NCBI GenBank assembly: GCA_910577015.1
Contig: CAJTKU010000011.1
Span: forward strand, 21,882-85,881
Length of the DNA stretch: 64,000 bases
Direction: 5' to 3'
Origin: an uncultured Lachnospiraceae bacterium
GTDB lineage: Bacteria > Bacillota > Clostridia > Lachnospirales > Lachnospiraceae
In this document: positions 1 through 7,770 of the stretch, in pieces
Position numbering within the stretch: the stretch's first letter is position 1
How the letters are laid out: every line of letters starts with the position of its first letter
Notes under the pieces: model-generated
The model's database searches: none
The model's input: only the letters and a program-made list of their open reading frames with translations
Told to the model about the DNA's origin: nothing
Made by a program: the position numbers and the translations under genes

Positions 1-1012
1 TTGCGGTAAATTCACGGCGCATTTGTTCGTTCTTTTCTTTTTCCGTTACGTCCAGCATAAGGAGGACGATGCCCAGAACCGGTCCGTCCGATAAAACAGG
101 GCTTGCTCCAAGCTGGTAGCTGCCGTCTTTCAGCTCCATTATCATTTCGGCATGTTTTCCGATTTCCGCTTTCCAGAGCAGTTCCTGTAATTCCAGGCTC
201 CGGTTGACTGACTGGAGGGATTTGCCTATACAGGAAGCGTCTGTATCAAAAAGCCGCATGGCGGCAGGGTTGATGCTCAGGATAATTTTTTTTGCGTTGA
301 GGAGTACCAGCCCTTCTGTCATTCCCGTTGTAACAGTTTCAAATTCACTTTGTTTTTGCTGTAATGTTTCTTCCTGCTTATGAATCTGGCGCTGTTGTGA
401 AGCAATGCGGCGAAGCAGGGGGGCAAGCTCATCATATCCGTCATTTTGCAAAGGCTTGTCAAGGTTTAACTCATTGAGGGGTTTGACTATTTTTTGTGAT
501 AAACGGTATGCAAGCGCAAAGGACAGCGCCAGCGTGGCGGCAAAAATAATGCAGGTTGGCTGAAGCATTCCGAGAATCAAGGTAATCATGGTATATTGGG
601 CAACCGAAAGCCGCAGGACGGTACCGTCGGGTAAACGTTTGGCGCAGTATATGGAACGCTCCAGCAAGGTGGCGGAGATTCTTGTGCTTTCGCCGTCGCC
701 TTCGGCAAACGCCTGTGTAATTTCTTCCCGTTCCAGATGATTTTCCATTTCCGATATATCGGATTTACTGTCATAGAGAACAGTACCCCCGGCGTTAATC
801 CAGGTAATACGGTAATCCTCCGTATTAAGCCCATCAAAATATCGGACGCCTTCATGGGAAACACCCTGCGCGGCGAGGTTTGTCTGCATCCTGAGCTGGC
901 GGCGCTGCACACCTGTAAAATGTTCGTAAAGTACGCCCATGAATAGTGTTACGGAGGCAAGAAAAACACAAAGGGCCACAAGGCAGATTGAACGAAAAAT
1001 GCGTTTTAACAT
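1..1012 (-). CDS. Sensor histidine kinase, PhoR-like (3' end cut by window)
   Basis: The reverse strand reads from an ATG at 1012 to the window edge without a stop, about 337 codons. The protein starts MLKRIFRSICLVALCVFLAS, a first membrane segment (residues about 5-27). An extracytoplasmic region of about 115 residues follows, then a second membrane segment (about 142-168), a HAMP-like linker and a PAS-like region. The frame ends at MRREFTA, which in PhoR/WalK-type kinases lies directly before the phospho-accepting H-box, so the catalytic half lies outside the window. It is 13 bp downstream of the response regulator gene, and the two would form one operon in regulator-kinase order. The stimulus is not deducible; PhoR-like architecture suggests phosphate or cell-envelope sensing. 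The family call is firm, the ligand unknown. Confidence 0.85.
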   Translation of the reverse strand, partial: MLKRIFRSICLVALCVFLASVTLFMGVLYEHFTGVQRRQLRMQTNLAAQGVSHEGVRYFDGLNTEDYRITWINAGGTVLYDSKSDISEMENHLEREEITQAFAEGDGESTRISATLLERSIYCAKRLPDGTVLRLSVAQYTMITLILGMLQPTCIIFAATLALSFALAYRLSQKIVKPLNELNLDKPLQNDGYDELAPLLRRIASQQRQIHKQEETLQQKQSEFETVTTGMTEGLVLLNAKKIILSINPAAMRLFDTDASCIGKSLQSVNRSLELQELLWKAEIGKHAEMIMELKDGSYQLGASPVLSDGPVLGIVLLMLDVTEKEKNEQMRREFTA

Positions 1013-1025
1013 AGAATCCTTCCTT

Positions 1026-1712
1026 TTACAAAATCAAAGTATCTTTGGCTTCCATGCGGTATCCGACGCCGCGGACAGTTTCGATGTAATCCCCGCAGGA
1101 GCCGAGTTTTGAACGCATGGTACCGATATGTACGTCAACGGTGCGGGTTTCTCCCATATAATCCGCTCCCCAGACATGGCGCAGGAGCTGTTCCCGCGTA
1201 AATGCTTTTCCGGGGTTGTCCATAAAAAGCCGGAGCAGTTCGTATTCTTTCAGGGTAAGAAAAATCCGTTCTCCATTGACGGAAACAATGTGTTCTCCCG
1301 TATTGATTTCCAGATGTCCGGCACGGAGTAAATAAACGTTTTCTTTGGGCCGGCTCCTTCGGAGCACCGCTTTTACCCGGGAAATCATTTCCATCATGCC
1401 AAAAGGTTTTGTGAGATAGTCGTCCGCCCCCATGTCAAGCCCGATAACGCGGTCATACTCCGTCCCTTTGGCAGTAGCCATGATTATCGGAATATCTGCT
1501 GTGGAAGTATTGTTCCGAAGCTTTTTCAATATAGTGATGCCGTCCTCTCCGGGCAGCATGATATCAAGCATGATTAATTCCGGCGCTTCCTTTTCAAGAA
1601 TAGAAAAAAGGGAGGAACCGTCAGGAATGCTTTTAGCTTCAAATCCCGCAGACTGCAGGGCGTATATCATCAAATCGCAGATTGCATGGTCATCTTCTAC
1701 ACAGAAAATCAT
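1026..1712 (-). CDS. OmpR/PhoB-family response regulator
   Basis: 228 residues, the normal length for the family. The receiver domain (1-118) shows the acidic pair at D7-D8, the phospho-acceptor D50 in MLDIMLPG, the switch T80 and the conserved K102 in LTKPF. The C-terminal winged helix (about 128-222) contains LTLKEYELLRLF and ends TVRGVGYRM, the usual OmpR-type signature. It is co-transcribed with the adjacent kinase and is presumably phosphorylated by it. Targets are not visible. Tandem repeats with about 11-bp spacing in front of the lipoprotein genes at 22.8 and 26.4 kb are the kind of site this family binds, but that link is only a guess. Confidence 0.92.
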   Translation of the reverse strand: MIFCVEDDHAICDLMIYALQSAGFEAKSIPDGSSLFSILEKEAPELIMLDIMLPGEDGITILKKLRNNTSTADIPIIMATAKGTEYDRVIGLDMGADDYLTKPFGMMEMISRVKAVLRRSRPKENVYLLRAGHLEINTGEHIVSVNGERIFLTLKEYELLRLFMDNPGKAFTREQLLRHVWGADYMGETRTVDVHIGTMRSKLGSCGDYIETVRGVGYRMEAKDTLIL

Positions 1713-1811
1713 GTGGAATCCTTTCTTTTATCAAATATTTATATACCATAAATGAAATAATTATCCGAGAAAATTTTATCATAGATGGAGATGCCTGTCA
1801 GTAAATACTGC

Positions 1812-1840
1812 TTGCAAATTTTATTTTTGCATGTTACAAT
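1812..1840 (+). promoter_or_regulatory. Predicted sigma-A promoter of the Rpn-type gene
   Basis: TTGCAA (1812-1817), 17 bp, TACAAT (1835-1840). Transcription would start near 1847, leaving a leader of roughly 130 nt before the TTG start at 1980, long enough to hold the hairpins at 1935-1971. Confidence 0.55.
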
Positions 1841-1934
1841 CAAAAAAAGCATTAATAATCACAAAATTCTGTTCGATATTTCGACAAATCTTTTTTCTGA
1901 AACTCTAATGCTTTTATTCCCAAACACAATAAGA

Positions 1935-1971
1935 GCAGGAGGTTTCGGAAAAGCCTCCTGCAGACAGGAGG
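1935..1971 (+). promoter_or_regulatory. Mutually exclusive hairpins over the rpn ribosome binding site
   Basis: GCAGGAGG (1935-1942) pairs perfectly with CCTCCTGC (1954-1961). The same CCTCCTG (1954-1960) can instead pair over 7 bp with CAGGAGG (1965-1971), the ribosome binding site of the next gene, across a CAGA tetraloop. The two folds compete for one strand. In the first the binding site is free, in the second it is buried. The pairing is seen in the sequence; the regulatory role is inferred. Confidence 0.5.
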
Positions 1972-1979
1972 TATGTATT

Positions 1980-2912
1980 TTGGATGTAATTAAAGAAGAG
2001 GTGCCAAACAGGAATTACAAGGATACTGTATTTCGTTTGCTGTTTCAGGACAGGAGGAAGCTGCTATCGCTTTTTAATGCGATGAACGGGACTTCGTATA
2101 ATGAGCCGGAGTCATTGGAAATAGTGACATTACAGAATGCAGTGTATATGAGTATCAAGAACGATTTATCATTCCTGCTGGCATTTCAAATGTATCTGTA
2201 CGAACATCAATCCACAGTAAATCCCAATCTGCCGCTTAGAGATTTGTTTTATGTGACAAGGCAGTATGAGAAGATGACATTGGGGAAGAATCTTTACGGT
2301 CAGGGCAGGGTAAAGCTGCCTACACCGCATTTTGTCGTATTCTATAATGGAACCGATAAACAACCTGAAATGAGAAAAATATGTCTTTCTGATGCTTATG
2401 AAGTGCAGAAAGAGGAAAAAGAGCTGGAACTTACTGTTACGGTCCTTAATATCAACAAGGGTTATAATGAAGCGTTGAAAGAAAAATGTCCTGCATTAAA
2501 GGATTATGTGGAATATGTGGAAAAGGTGAGGGAGTATACAAGAGAATGCCCGTTAAAGGAAGCGGTGGAGCTGGCGGTGAGCGAGTGCATCAAACAAGGG
2601 GTATTAAAAGATTTTCTTTCAGAAAACCGTGCGGAGGTAGTCAGTATGAGTATATTCGAGTACAATCAGGAAGAGCACATAAAAATGGAAAGACAGGAGG
2701 CTTATTCCGCAGGATGTGAGGAAGGAAGAGCAGAAGGCGCGGCGTTAAAACTTTGTTCCCTTGTGAAAAGTTGGATAAGGTGTGGAAAAAAGGAGGAAGA
2801 AATAGCGGATTTAACGGGGGAGCCATTGGAGGATATTTTTCGGCTGACACAGATTATAAGGGAAAACCCTGGAGCAGACGGAAAGCAGATTTTGGAACAG
2901 TGGGGCAGGTGA
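1980..2912 (+). CDS. Rpn family recombination-promoting nuclease / putative transposase (PD-(D/E)XK)
   Basis: The frame opens earlier, but the only good ribosome binding site, AGGAGG at 1966-1971, lies 8 bp before a TTG at 1980. That start gives 310 residues. The N-terminus (NYKDTVFRLLF) and the pair KNDLSFLLAF ... YEHQSTVNPNLPLR match the Rpn/PDDEXK nuclease family. Candidate catalytic residues are D62, E75 and Q77, and PHFVVFYNG is also typical. The C-terminal third is charged and helical (EEGRAEGAALK), as in many relatives. Rpn proteins in E. coli are DNA endonucleases linked to RecA-independent recombination. Members are often multicopy in clostridial genomes. No terminal repeats of an insertion sequence were found, so it is annotated as a gene and not as a mobile element. 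Confidence 0.82.
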   Translation: MDVIKEEVPNRNYKDTVFRLLFQDRRKLLSLFNAMNGTSYNEPESLEIVTLQNAVYMSIKNDLSFLLAFQMYLYEHQSTVNPNLPLRDLFYVTRQYEKMTLGKNLYGQGRVKLPTPHFVVFYNGTDKQPEMRKICLSDAYEVQKEEKELELTVTVLNINKGYNEALKEKCPALKDYVEYVEKVREYTRECPLKEAVELAVSECIKQGVLKDFLSENRAEVVSMSIFEYNQEEHIKMERQEAYSAGCEEGRAEGAALKLCSLVKSWIRCGKKEEEIADLTGEPLEDIFRLTQIIRENPGADGKQILEQWGR

Positions 2913-2958
2913 AAATGCATAGGACGGATATAATGGAAAAAAGTAACGTTACGGAAAA

Positions 2959-2993
2959 TATCGGTTGACAAATGGCGCCATGACCGATACGAT
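2959..2993 (+). promoter_or_regulatory. Promoter with nested inverted repeats before the Rrf2 gene
   Basis: TTGACA (2965-2970), 17 bp, TACGAT (2988-2993) is a strong predicted promoter. Two inverted repeats lie on it: TATCGGT (2959-2965) with ACCGATA (2983-2989), and a perfect 10-bp palindrome ATGGCGCCAT (2972-2981) between the -35 and -10. Their position fits a repressor operator, plausibly for the Rrf2 product itself. Confidence 0.6.
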
Positions 2994-3033
2994 AGCAGCA
3001 TAGAATCAATGTTTATTGCATGGAAGGGATATT

Positions 3034-3468
3034 ATGAAGATTTCAACGAAAGGCAGGTATGCGCTCAGGCTGATGGTGGATTTAGCTACACATAATGACG
3101 GAAAGCCTGTCAGCATCAGGGATATAGCATCCAGACAGAATATTTCGGACAAGTATCTGGAGCAGATTATTTCTTCTCTGAATAAGGCCGGGTATGTCAA
3201 AAGCTCCAGGGGTCCTCAGGGAGGATATACTTTGGCGAAAGGAGCGGAAGAATACACGGTTGGGATGATTTTGAGGCTTACGGAGGGGAACCTTGCACCT
3301 GTGGCCTGTCTGGAAGACGAAGTAAATTGCTGTAACAGAAGAGAACAGTGCGCAACGCTTATGCTTTGGAGGAAACTGGATGATGCTATAAAGGGTGTGG
3401 TGGATACCGTGACTCTGGCGGATTTGGTGGATTGGCAGCAGGACAGTGCAAATAACGATATGCTTTAA
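3034..3468 (+). CDS. Rrf2 family transcriptional regulator (IscR-like)
   Basis: The start at 3034 (MKISTKGRYALRLMVDLA) is the conserved Rrf2 N-terminus and has a GGAAGGGA ribosome binding site; six upstream codons in the same frame are ignored. 144 residues. A winged helix (about 1-70) includes SIRDIASRQNISDKYLEQII and SSRGPQGGYTLA. Cysteines at 92, 99, 100 and 106 occupy the region of the three IscR [2Fe-2S] ligands (92, 98, 104), so an iron-sulfur cluster is likely. No isc/suf genes are adjacent, so the regulon could be cysteine or redox metabolism elsewhere. The promoter carries palindromes suited to autoregulation. Confidence 0.88.
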   Translation: MKISTKGRYALRLMVDLATHNDGKPVSIRDIASRQNISDKYLEQIISSLNKAGYVKSSRGPQGGYTLAKGAEEYTVGMILRLTEGNLAPVACLEDEVNCCNRREQCATLMLWRKLDDAIKGVVDTVTLADLVDWQQDSANNDML

Positions 3469-3504
3469 CGCATAAAAAATATTTTTTAGGATATCCTGAA
3501 CATA

Positions 3505-3567
3505 GAAAAAAAGGGTACAATGTGCATGAAAGATGGTTACCTCATGCACTATTGAACCCTTTTTTAT
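3505..3567. terminator. Bidirectional-type terminator hairpin
   Basis: An A-run then GGGT (about 3513-3516) pairs with ACCC (3556-3559) followed by a T-run. Inside, GTGCATG (3522-3528) pairs with CATGCAC (3543-3549). It ends the Rrf2 transcript before the XRE gene. Confidence 0.7.
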
Positions 3568-3607
3568 GTTGGTATGATAAAGAAAATCGGGAGAGGTCGA
3601 TACCATT

Positions 3608-3940
3608 ATGGGCAGGGCAAAAAAATACAGTAATATAGAAATTGGTGACCGGTTGAGGGAAATCAGGTTAAATCTTGGAAAGTCGCAGGCAGGAATGGCT
3701 GAAATTTTGGATATTACCGATGACCACTACTGCAAACTGGAAAGCGGAAATACAGGTCTTACATTGGAGAAAATCAGGATTTTGCACGATAAGCTGAATG
3801 TAGACCCGACTTTCCTGATTGTGGGGAAGAAGATGGAAGAGTTTGATTTGGACAGATATCTGGCCAACTGTACAAAAGATGAAAGAGACAGACTGTTCAG
3901 ACGATGTCTTGAGTATATAGCGGCGTATATTACGAAATAA
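3608..3940 (+). CDS. XRE-family helix-turn-helix regulator
   Basis: 110 residues. A Cro/CI-type helix-turn-helix spans about residues 12-68 (IGDRLREIRLNLGKSQAGMAEI ... YCKLESGNTGLTLEKIRIL), followed by a short helical tail with no recognisable sensor domain. It starts about 40 bp after the terminator behind the Rrf2 gene and lies just upstream of a small sigma factor gene in the same direction (109 bp to its preferred start). The two may be co-expressed. The target and signal are unknown. The family call is firm from the sequence. Confidence 0.82.
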   Translation: MGRAKKYSNIEIGDRLREIRLNLGKSQAGMAEILDITDDHYCKLESGNTGLTLEKIRILHDKLNVDPTFLIVGKKMEEFDLDRYLANCTKDERDRLFRRCLEYIAAYITK

Positions 3941-4049
3941 ACAGGGGTCAGTGTTGCAAGTCATGGAAATGCGGGTTATGCATAGAAATGGCTTGTTTTT
4001 TACATTTAGGGGTGTATTTGCAAAAGAAAGAAACAGGAAGATACAGACG

Positions 4050-4535
4050 ATGGATTGTTGGGAAAAAGCTTTTAGGGAATTTTATTTTAATACTTATGCT
4101 GCACTGCATAAGTATATCAGAAAAATGGGAGTTTCAGAAATTGAAGCGGAGGATATAGCGCAGGAGGCGTACTGTAAAGCATATGGATGCAGGGACAAAC
4201 TCCGCTGCCATCCGAATCCGACGGGGTGGCTTTACAAAACGGCATATTATATTCAGAGGAATCAATCCCGTAGGATGGAAAACCATACAATATCTCTGGA
4301 ACTGGTGAGGGAAGCCGATTTGAAATCGGTTATCCGGTGCGGCTATGAGAGTGTGGAATTTGCGATTCTGATAAAGGAAGTATTATCTGAAAAAGACAGG
4401 GAACTGATTTATAAATATTATCTGGAAGGATATAAAGGCGCTGAGATTGCAATGCAAATGGGAATTTCCGAGGAAAATTTCCGTGTAAAAATGAGCAGAA
4501 TACGAAAAAAAATGCGTACCGGCATAGGAAAATAG
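4050..4535 (+). CDS. RNA polymerase sigma factor, sigma-70 family (ECF-like)
   Basis: The frame is open from 3951, but the ATG at 4050 has AGGAAG at 4035-4040 and begins where family homology begins, giving 161 residues (MDCWEKAFREFY). A region-2-like segment (YIRKMGVSEIEAEDIAQEAYCKAYG) is followed by a region-4 helix-turn-helix near the end (LSEKDRELIYKYYLEGYKGAEIA ... FRVKMSRIRKKM). No anti-sigma gene follows; the next gene encodes a KTSC protein. Its partner may be the preceding XRE regulator. The regulon is unknown. It could instead be a sigma-like regulator left from a mobile element, but nothing else here supports that. Confidence 0.8.
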   Translation: MDCWEKAFREFYFNTYAALHKYIRKMGVSEIEAEDIAQEAYCKAYGCRDKLRCHPNPTGWLYKTAYYIQRNQSRRMENHTISLELVREADLKSVIRCGYESVEFAILIKEVLSEKDRELIYKYYLEGYKGAEIAMQMGISEENFRVKMSRIRKKMRTGIGK

Positions 4536-4637
4536 ATTGTCACATTCTCATTTCCTGTTACATTTATCATTTGGGGGAAAGGATTGAAAATAAAACTTCA
4601 ATCAAATAATGGAATTTAACAAGAGAGGAGGATGACA

Positions 4638-4865
4638 GTGGAGAGAAACAAAACAATCATGGCAGGAATCGCCAGTGCGGGATATGACGCACTGCGTGCA
4701 GTGCTGGAACTGGAATTTCTGTCGGATGGGCAGGTATGGCAGTTTTATGATGTGCCGGAATGTGTGTGGTACGAGTGGAGAAAAACAGAAGCGACCGTTT
4801 CCTTTTTTCATACCAATATCCTGGGGCATTACGCTGCTAAGCAAATAGGAATAGAAGCAAAATAA
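4638..4865 (+). CDS. KTSC-domain small protein
   Basis: AGGAGG (4626-4631) directly abuts an ATG at 4632 but lies 6 bp before an in-frame GTG at 4638, so the GTG is chosen, giving 75 residues. The protein is one KTSC domain: GYDALRAVLELEFLSDGQVWQFYDVPECVWYEW, then SFFHTNILGHY. KTSC is named for a lysyl-tRNA-synthetase-associated short C-terminal domain and is thought to bind nucleic acid or assist other proteins; stand-alone forms have no established role. A 7-bp inverted repeat (GATTGAA/TTCAATC, about 4582-4603) lies in its leader. A terminator follows directly. Confidence 0.75.
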   Translation: MERNKTIMAGIASAGYDALRAVLELEFLSDGQVWQFYDVPECVWYEWRKTEATVSFFHTNILGHYAAKQIGIEAK

Positions 4866-4871
4866 AAAACG

Positions 4872-4905
4872 AGCAGGGGCTTGGGAGAGGCCGCCTGCTG
4901 TTTTT
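4872..4905 (+). terminator. Rho-independent terminator after the KTSC gene
   Basis: AGCAGG (4872-4877) pairs with CCTGCT (4894-4899), with GGC/GCC pairing inside, followed by five T residues. Confidence 0.7.
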
Positions 4906-4939
4906 AGTAGTAGATACGGTAACTTAGGGGAAGAACCAA

Positions 4940-4969
4940 TTGACAAAATAATTTACGGTAATATATAAT
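4940..4969 (+). promoter_or_regulatory. Strong predicted promoter of the secreted repeat protein
   Basis: TTGACA (4940-4945), 18 bp, TATAAT (4964-4969): both boxes match consensus. Confidence 0.75.
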
Positions 4970-5004
4970 ACCTTATATAAGTATATAAAAGGCAGGTGTT
5001 CATT

Positions 5005-5757
5005 ATGAAATTAAGAACAGTACTTGTTGCAGGTACAATGGCAGCTGTTTTATCCGGTGTCACTCTGGAGGCATCCGCTGCGGAGACGAATGCGAACCGT
5101 TATGCGGAGATTCTGAAAGAGGACGGAAAGGCAAATCTGATTCTGGATGTGGAGGCGTATAGGACGGCCTATAAGGATTTGGAAGCAGTTTTTGGAGATG
5201 ATGAAAGCGCTTATTTAGAGCATTATCTGAATTACGGCATCTATGAAGGCAGAACGGAGGGCGCGCTCTTTAATCCGCTGGCCTATGCAGAAGCATACAG
5301 CGATGTAAAGGAAGCCTTTGGAGAGGATATTGCCGCAATCGTTGAGCATTATGTAACATTCGGGGTTGCAGAAAACCGCACCATGGGTGCAGTTAATCAT
5401 AATATGGGTACGGTACAGATTCCGGCGGCTGTAAGAGCAAATGCCGGCGGGGCGGCCGGTTACGTGGAAAACAGCAGTGCTGTGAGTTATAATACCGGCA
5501 TCGGCAGTACGGCAGACAGTAACGGGTTTGGTCATACGACTTCCATTTATGCCAATGACGGCGAGACATTGCTGCGTGTGGAATATTATGATGACAACAA
5601 TAAATTGTATGAGTATTCATCTGTCACCAATTTTGACAGCAGCACCAATTCCTACACGGAGAATATTTACTATTACGACAAAGAAAATGAAACAAGCGTC
5701 TTGACGCGTACGGATACTTATGTAAATGGTGTCCTCTCTTCTTCTGAAAGTCATTGA
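5005..5757 (+). CDS. Secreted protein with two EHYxxxGxxEGR-type repeats
   Basis: The start at 5005 gives a classic signal peptide (MKLRTVLVAGTMAAVLSGVT, cleavage near ASA-AE) and 250 residues. After it come two tandem copies of a motif of about 45 residues: LDVEAYRTAYKDLEAVFGDD with EHYLNYGIYEGRT, then NPLAYAEAYSDVKEAFGEDI with EHYVTFGVAENRT. This repeat is common in exported proteins of gut clostridia, where it is thought to contact the cell wall or polysaccharide. The C-terminal half is rich in Ser, Thr, Tyr and Asn and has no recognised domain. There is no LPXTG or lipobox, so it is probably released or held through the repeats. It has its own strong promoter. Function unknown. Confidence 0.75.
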   Translation: MKLRTVLVAGTMAAVLSGVTLEASAAETNANRYAEILKEDGKANLILDVEAYRTAYKDLEAVFGDDESAYLEHYLNYGIYEGRTEGALFNPLAYAEAYSDVKEAFGEDIAAIVEHYVTFGVAENRTMGAVNHNMGTVQIPAAVRANAGGAAGYVENSSAVSYNTGIGSTADSNGFGHTTSIYANDGETLLRVEYYDDNNKLYEYSSVTNFDSSTNSYTENIYYYDKENETSVLTRTDTYVNGVLSSSESH

Positions 5758-5830
5758 GAAACAGGTAACCTTTTGCCGGAAGAATCACGAAAGTGGAACT
5801 TCCGGCAAATTTCAAATGGGGGGTATCGTT

Positions 5831-6820
5831 ATGATATTCAAATGTAAAAACTGCGGCGGAAATGTAGTGTATAGCCCGGAACAGCACAAAATGTACTGTC
5901 CGTTCTGTGAAAGCGTGGACAGTGAGGAGAAAAAAACAGAAAGGCAGTCCTTGTCAACCTGCATTAACTGCGGAGGAGAACTGCATGTAACGGAATTTGT
6001 TTCTGCCTCAAAATGCCCTTATTGTGACAATTATATCGTACATGATGAGAGGGTGACAGGGGTATACGAGCCCGAATTAATCATTCCCTTTACATTTAGT
6101 AAGGACATGACCAAAAAGCTTCTGCGTGATAAGTTTAAATCCTGTGTGTTTGCACCGGGAGATTTTCTGTCGGAAGTTAAGCTGGATTCCATGACGGGAT
6201 TGTATGTGCCTTTCTTTATGTATGATTACCATGCGCAGGGATATTATGATGGTGAAGGTACAAAGATACGCACATGGATAAGCGGGGACAAGGAGTTTAC
6301 CGAAACAAGCGTCTACCATATTGTGAGGGATATGGAAGCGGATTTTGGAAGGATGCCGGTGGACGCATCGGAAGCAATGCCGGATAGCACCATGGATTTG
6401 ATGGAGCCTTTTGATTACAGGGCGCTTGAGAATTTTCAGGAAAAGTACATGTCAGGTTTTTTTGCGGAGCGCTTCAATCAGGATGACAATGTTTATGAGC
6501 CAAGGGCGGCGGTAAAAGCAAGGACGGATGCGGATTCCATCCTCAAACGAAGCATCAGCGGATACAATACTTTAAAAAGTATGCAGAACAGCCAGGTGTC
6601 GCTGAAAAGGACGGACACCAATTATGCCCTGCTTCCGGTATGGATATATAATTACAAGTACAAAGGAGAAGATTACCGGTTTCATATTAACGGACAGACG
6701 GGTAAGGTCATTGGAAGGGTGCCTGTTTCGGTAAAAAAGGTATGGGGATACGGCGCTACCGTATTTGCTTCTTTGTTTGCAATATTGATGTTAATCCGTC
6801 AATTATTGCTTTTGCTGTAA
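5831..6820 (+). CDS. Zinc-ribbon membrane-anchored protein
   Basis: 329 residues from the ATG at 5831, preceded by a G-rich ribosome binding site. Two zinc ribbons open the protein: CKNCGG with CPFC (about residues 5-26), then CINCGG with CPYC (about 42-66). A long soluble region (about 70-300) contains LIIPFTFSK and LYVPFFMYDYHAQGYYDG, and one hydrophobic segment ends the chain. Such proteins are often annotated as TFIIB-type zinc-ribbon or PriA-helicase-like, but no helicase motif is present. The gene is 16 bp before a TPM-domain gene, a pairing that suggests a shared envelope-associated role. Function unknown. Confidence 0.7.
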   Translation: MIFKCKNCGGNVVYSPEQHKMYCPFCESVDSEEKKTERQSLSTCINCGGELHVTEFVSASKCPYCDNYIVHDERVTGVYEPELIIPFTFSKDMTKKLLRDKFKSCVFAPGDFLSEVKLDSMTGLYVPFFMYDYHAQGYYDGEGTKIRTWISGDKEFTETSVYHIVRDMEADFGRMPVDASEAMPDSTMDLMEPFDYRALENFQEKYMSGFFAERFNQDDNVYEPRAAVKARTDADSILKRSISGYNTLKSMQNSQVSLKRTDTNYALLPVWIYNYKYKGEDYRFHINGQTGKVIGRVPVSVKKVWGYGATVFASLFAILMLIRQLLLLL

Positions 6821-6836
6821 ACGGGAGGAACGCAGG

Positions 6837-7703
6837 ATGAAAAAATACTTTTCTTATTTTAAATTTTTATTCATTATTTTAGGCATTCTGGCAGTAGTCA
6901 CTGCAGGTGCCGCTGTGGTATCAAAACTGAATAGTACATACGTCAGGAAAAACAGCGAGGCGCCTGCAAGGAGAGTGTACGACTATGCAGAGGTGCTGAC
7001 AGAAAAAGAAGAGGATAAACTGGCAGAGCTGATAGCCAGAAGGGAAAAAGAAACAGGATGTGACATAGTGCTTGTCACGATTAACGAATCCCTCTATAAA
7101 AAATACGGCGTTACGGAGGATACGGATAAAAACTGGGAATCCTGCATGATGCGGTTTGCAGATGATTTTTATGATGAAAATAATTTCGGCTATAACAGGG
7201 TGCATGGCGACGGAGTCCTTTTACTGCATAACTGGTATCCGGCGGAAAAAGGAAGCTGGCTTTCTACCTGTGGCAGGGCGCTGGACAGATATTCCCGTTC
7301 CATGGTAAACAATATTCTGGATGACGTATATGCGAAAGCCAAAAGAAATCCCTATCAGGCTTACAGGTCTTACATAGAAAATGTATACCGGGATATGTCC
7401 GGAAAAGGTAAGATAAATTTGAACCCCTTGATACTTCTTGTAATATCCGTGGTGGCAGCAGGTATTTTTATTGCTACGCACATAAAATCCAAAGAAGGGG
7501 AAAAGACAACGGCGGCATCCACCTATGTCGAAAATAACAGCGTCAGGTTCCGTATACAGAGGGATGAACTGGTTAACAAATTTGTGACAACCAGAGTGAT
7601 TCCCCAAAATACCGGAGGCGGTGGCGGTGGACACAGTGGCGGTGCCGGCAGTCACATGAGCAGTGGCGGAGTCAGTCACGGAGGCGGCGGCAGAAGAGGA
7701 TAA
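6837..7703 (+). CDS. TPM-domain membrane protein (YgcG/psb32-like)
   Basis: 288 residues. An N-terminal membrane segment (about 8-30) is followed by a TPM domain (about 45-190: RRVYDYAEVLTEKEEDKLAE, then TGCDIVLVTI and DGVLLLHNW). A second membrane segment follows (about 197-215), then a tail rich in Gly, Ser and His that ends GGVSHGGGGRRG, a common feature of YgcG-like proteins. In plants and some bacteria TPM proteins act in photosystem II repair or have phosphatase-like activity; in Firmicutes the role is unknown. It is probably translated with the zinc-ribbon protein upstream. Confidence 0.8.
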   Translation: MKKYFSYFKFLFIILGILAVVTAGAAVVSKLNSTYVRKNSEAPARRVYDYAEVLTEKEEDKLAELIARREKETGCDIVLVTINESLYKKYGVTEDTDKNWESCMMRFADDFYDENNFGYNRVHGDGVLLLHNWYPAEKGSWLSTCGRALDRYSRSMVNNILDDVYAKAKRNPYQAYRSYIENVYRDMSGKGKINLNPLILLVISVVAAGIFIATHIKSKEGEKTTAASTYVENNSVRFRIQRDELVNKFVTTRVIPQNTGGGGGGHSGGAGSHMSSGGVSHGGGGRRG

Positions 7704-7715
7704 AAACAGCAAATA

Positions 7716-7752
7716 AAAAAAGCGCCCATATGACGGAATGGGTGCTTTTTAT
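7716..7752. terminator. Shared terminator between convergent TPM gene and rpsT
   Basis: AGCGCCCAT (7721-7729) pairs with ATGGGTGCT (7738-7746), flanked by A-run and T-run, so it can stop transcription in both directions. Confidence 0.8.
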
Positions 7753-7770
7753 TTACTTTTTATAACAAAA

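Noticed and set aside
586..912. Open frame of 108 codons on the minus strand inside the kinase region
   Set aside because: It lies in a different frame from the continuous kinase reading from 1012 to 1, which has clear membrane and PAS-like features.
1785..1979. 65 extra N-terminal codons for the Rpn-type protein
   Set aside because: The segment overlaps the predicted promoter and hairpins, and homology begins at the TTG start with AGGAGG.
1713..2958. Insertion sequence around the Rpn-type gene
   Set aside because: No terminal inverted repeats or target duplication found by eye; the 'transposase' label of this family does not mean it is an element.
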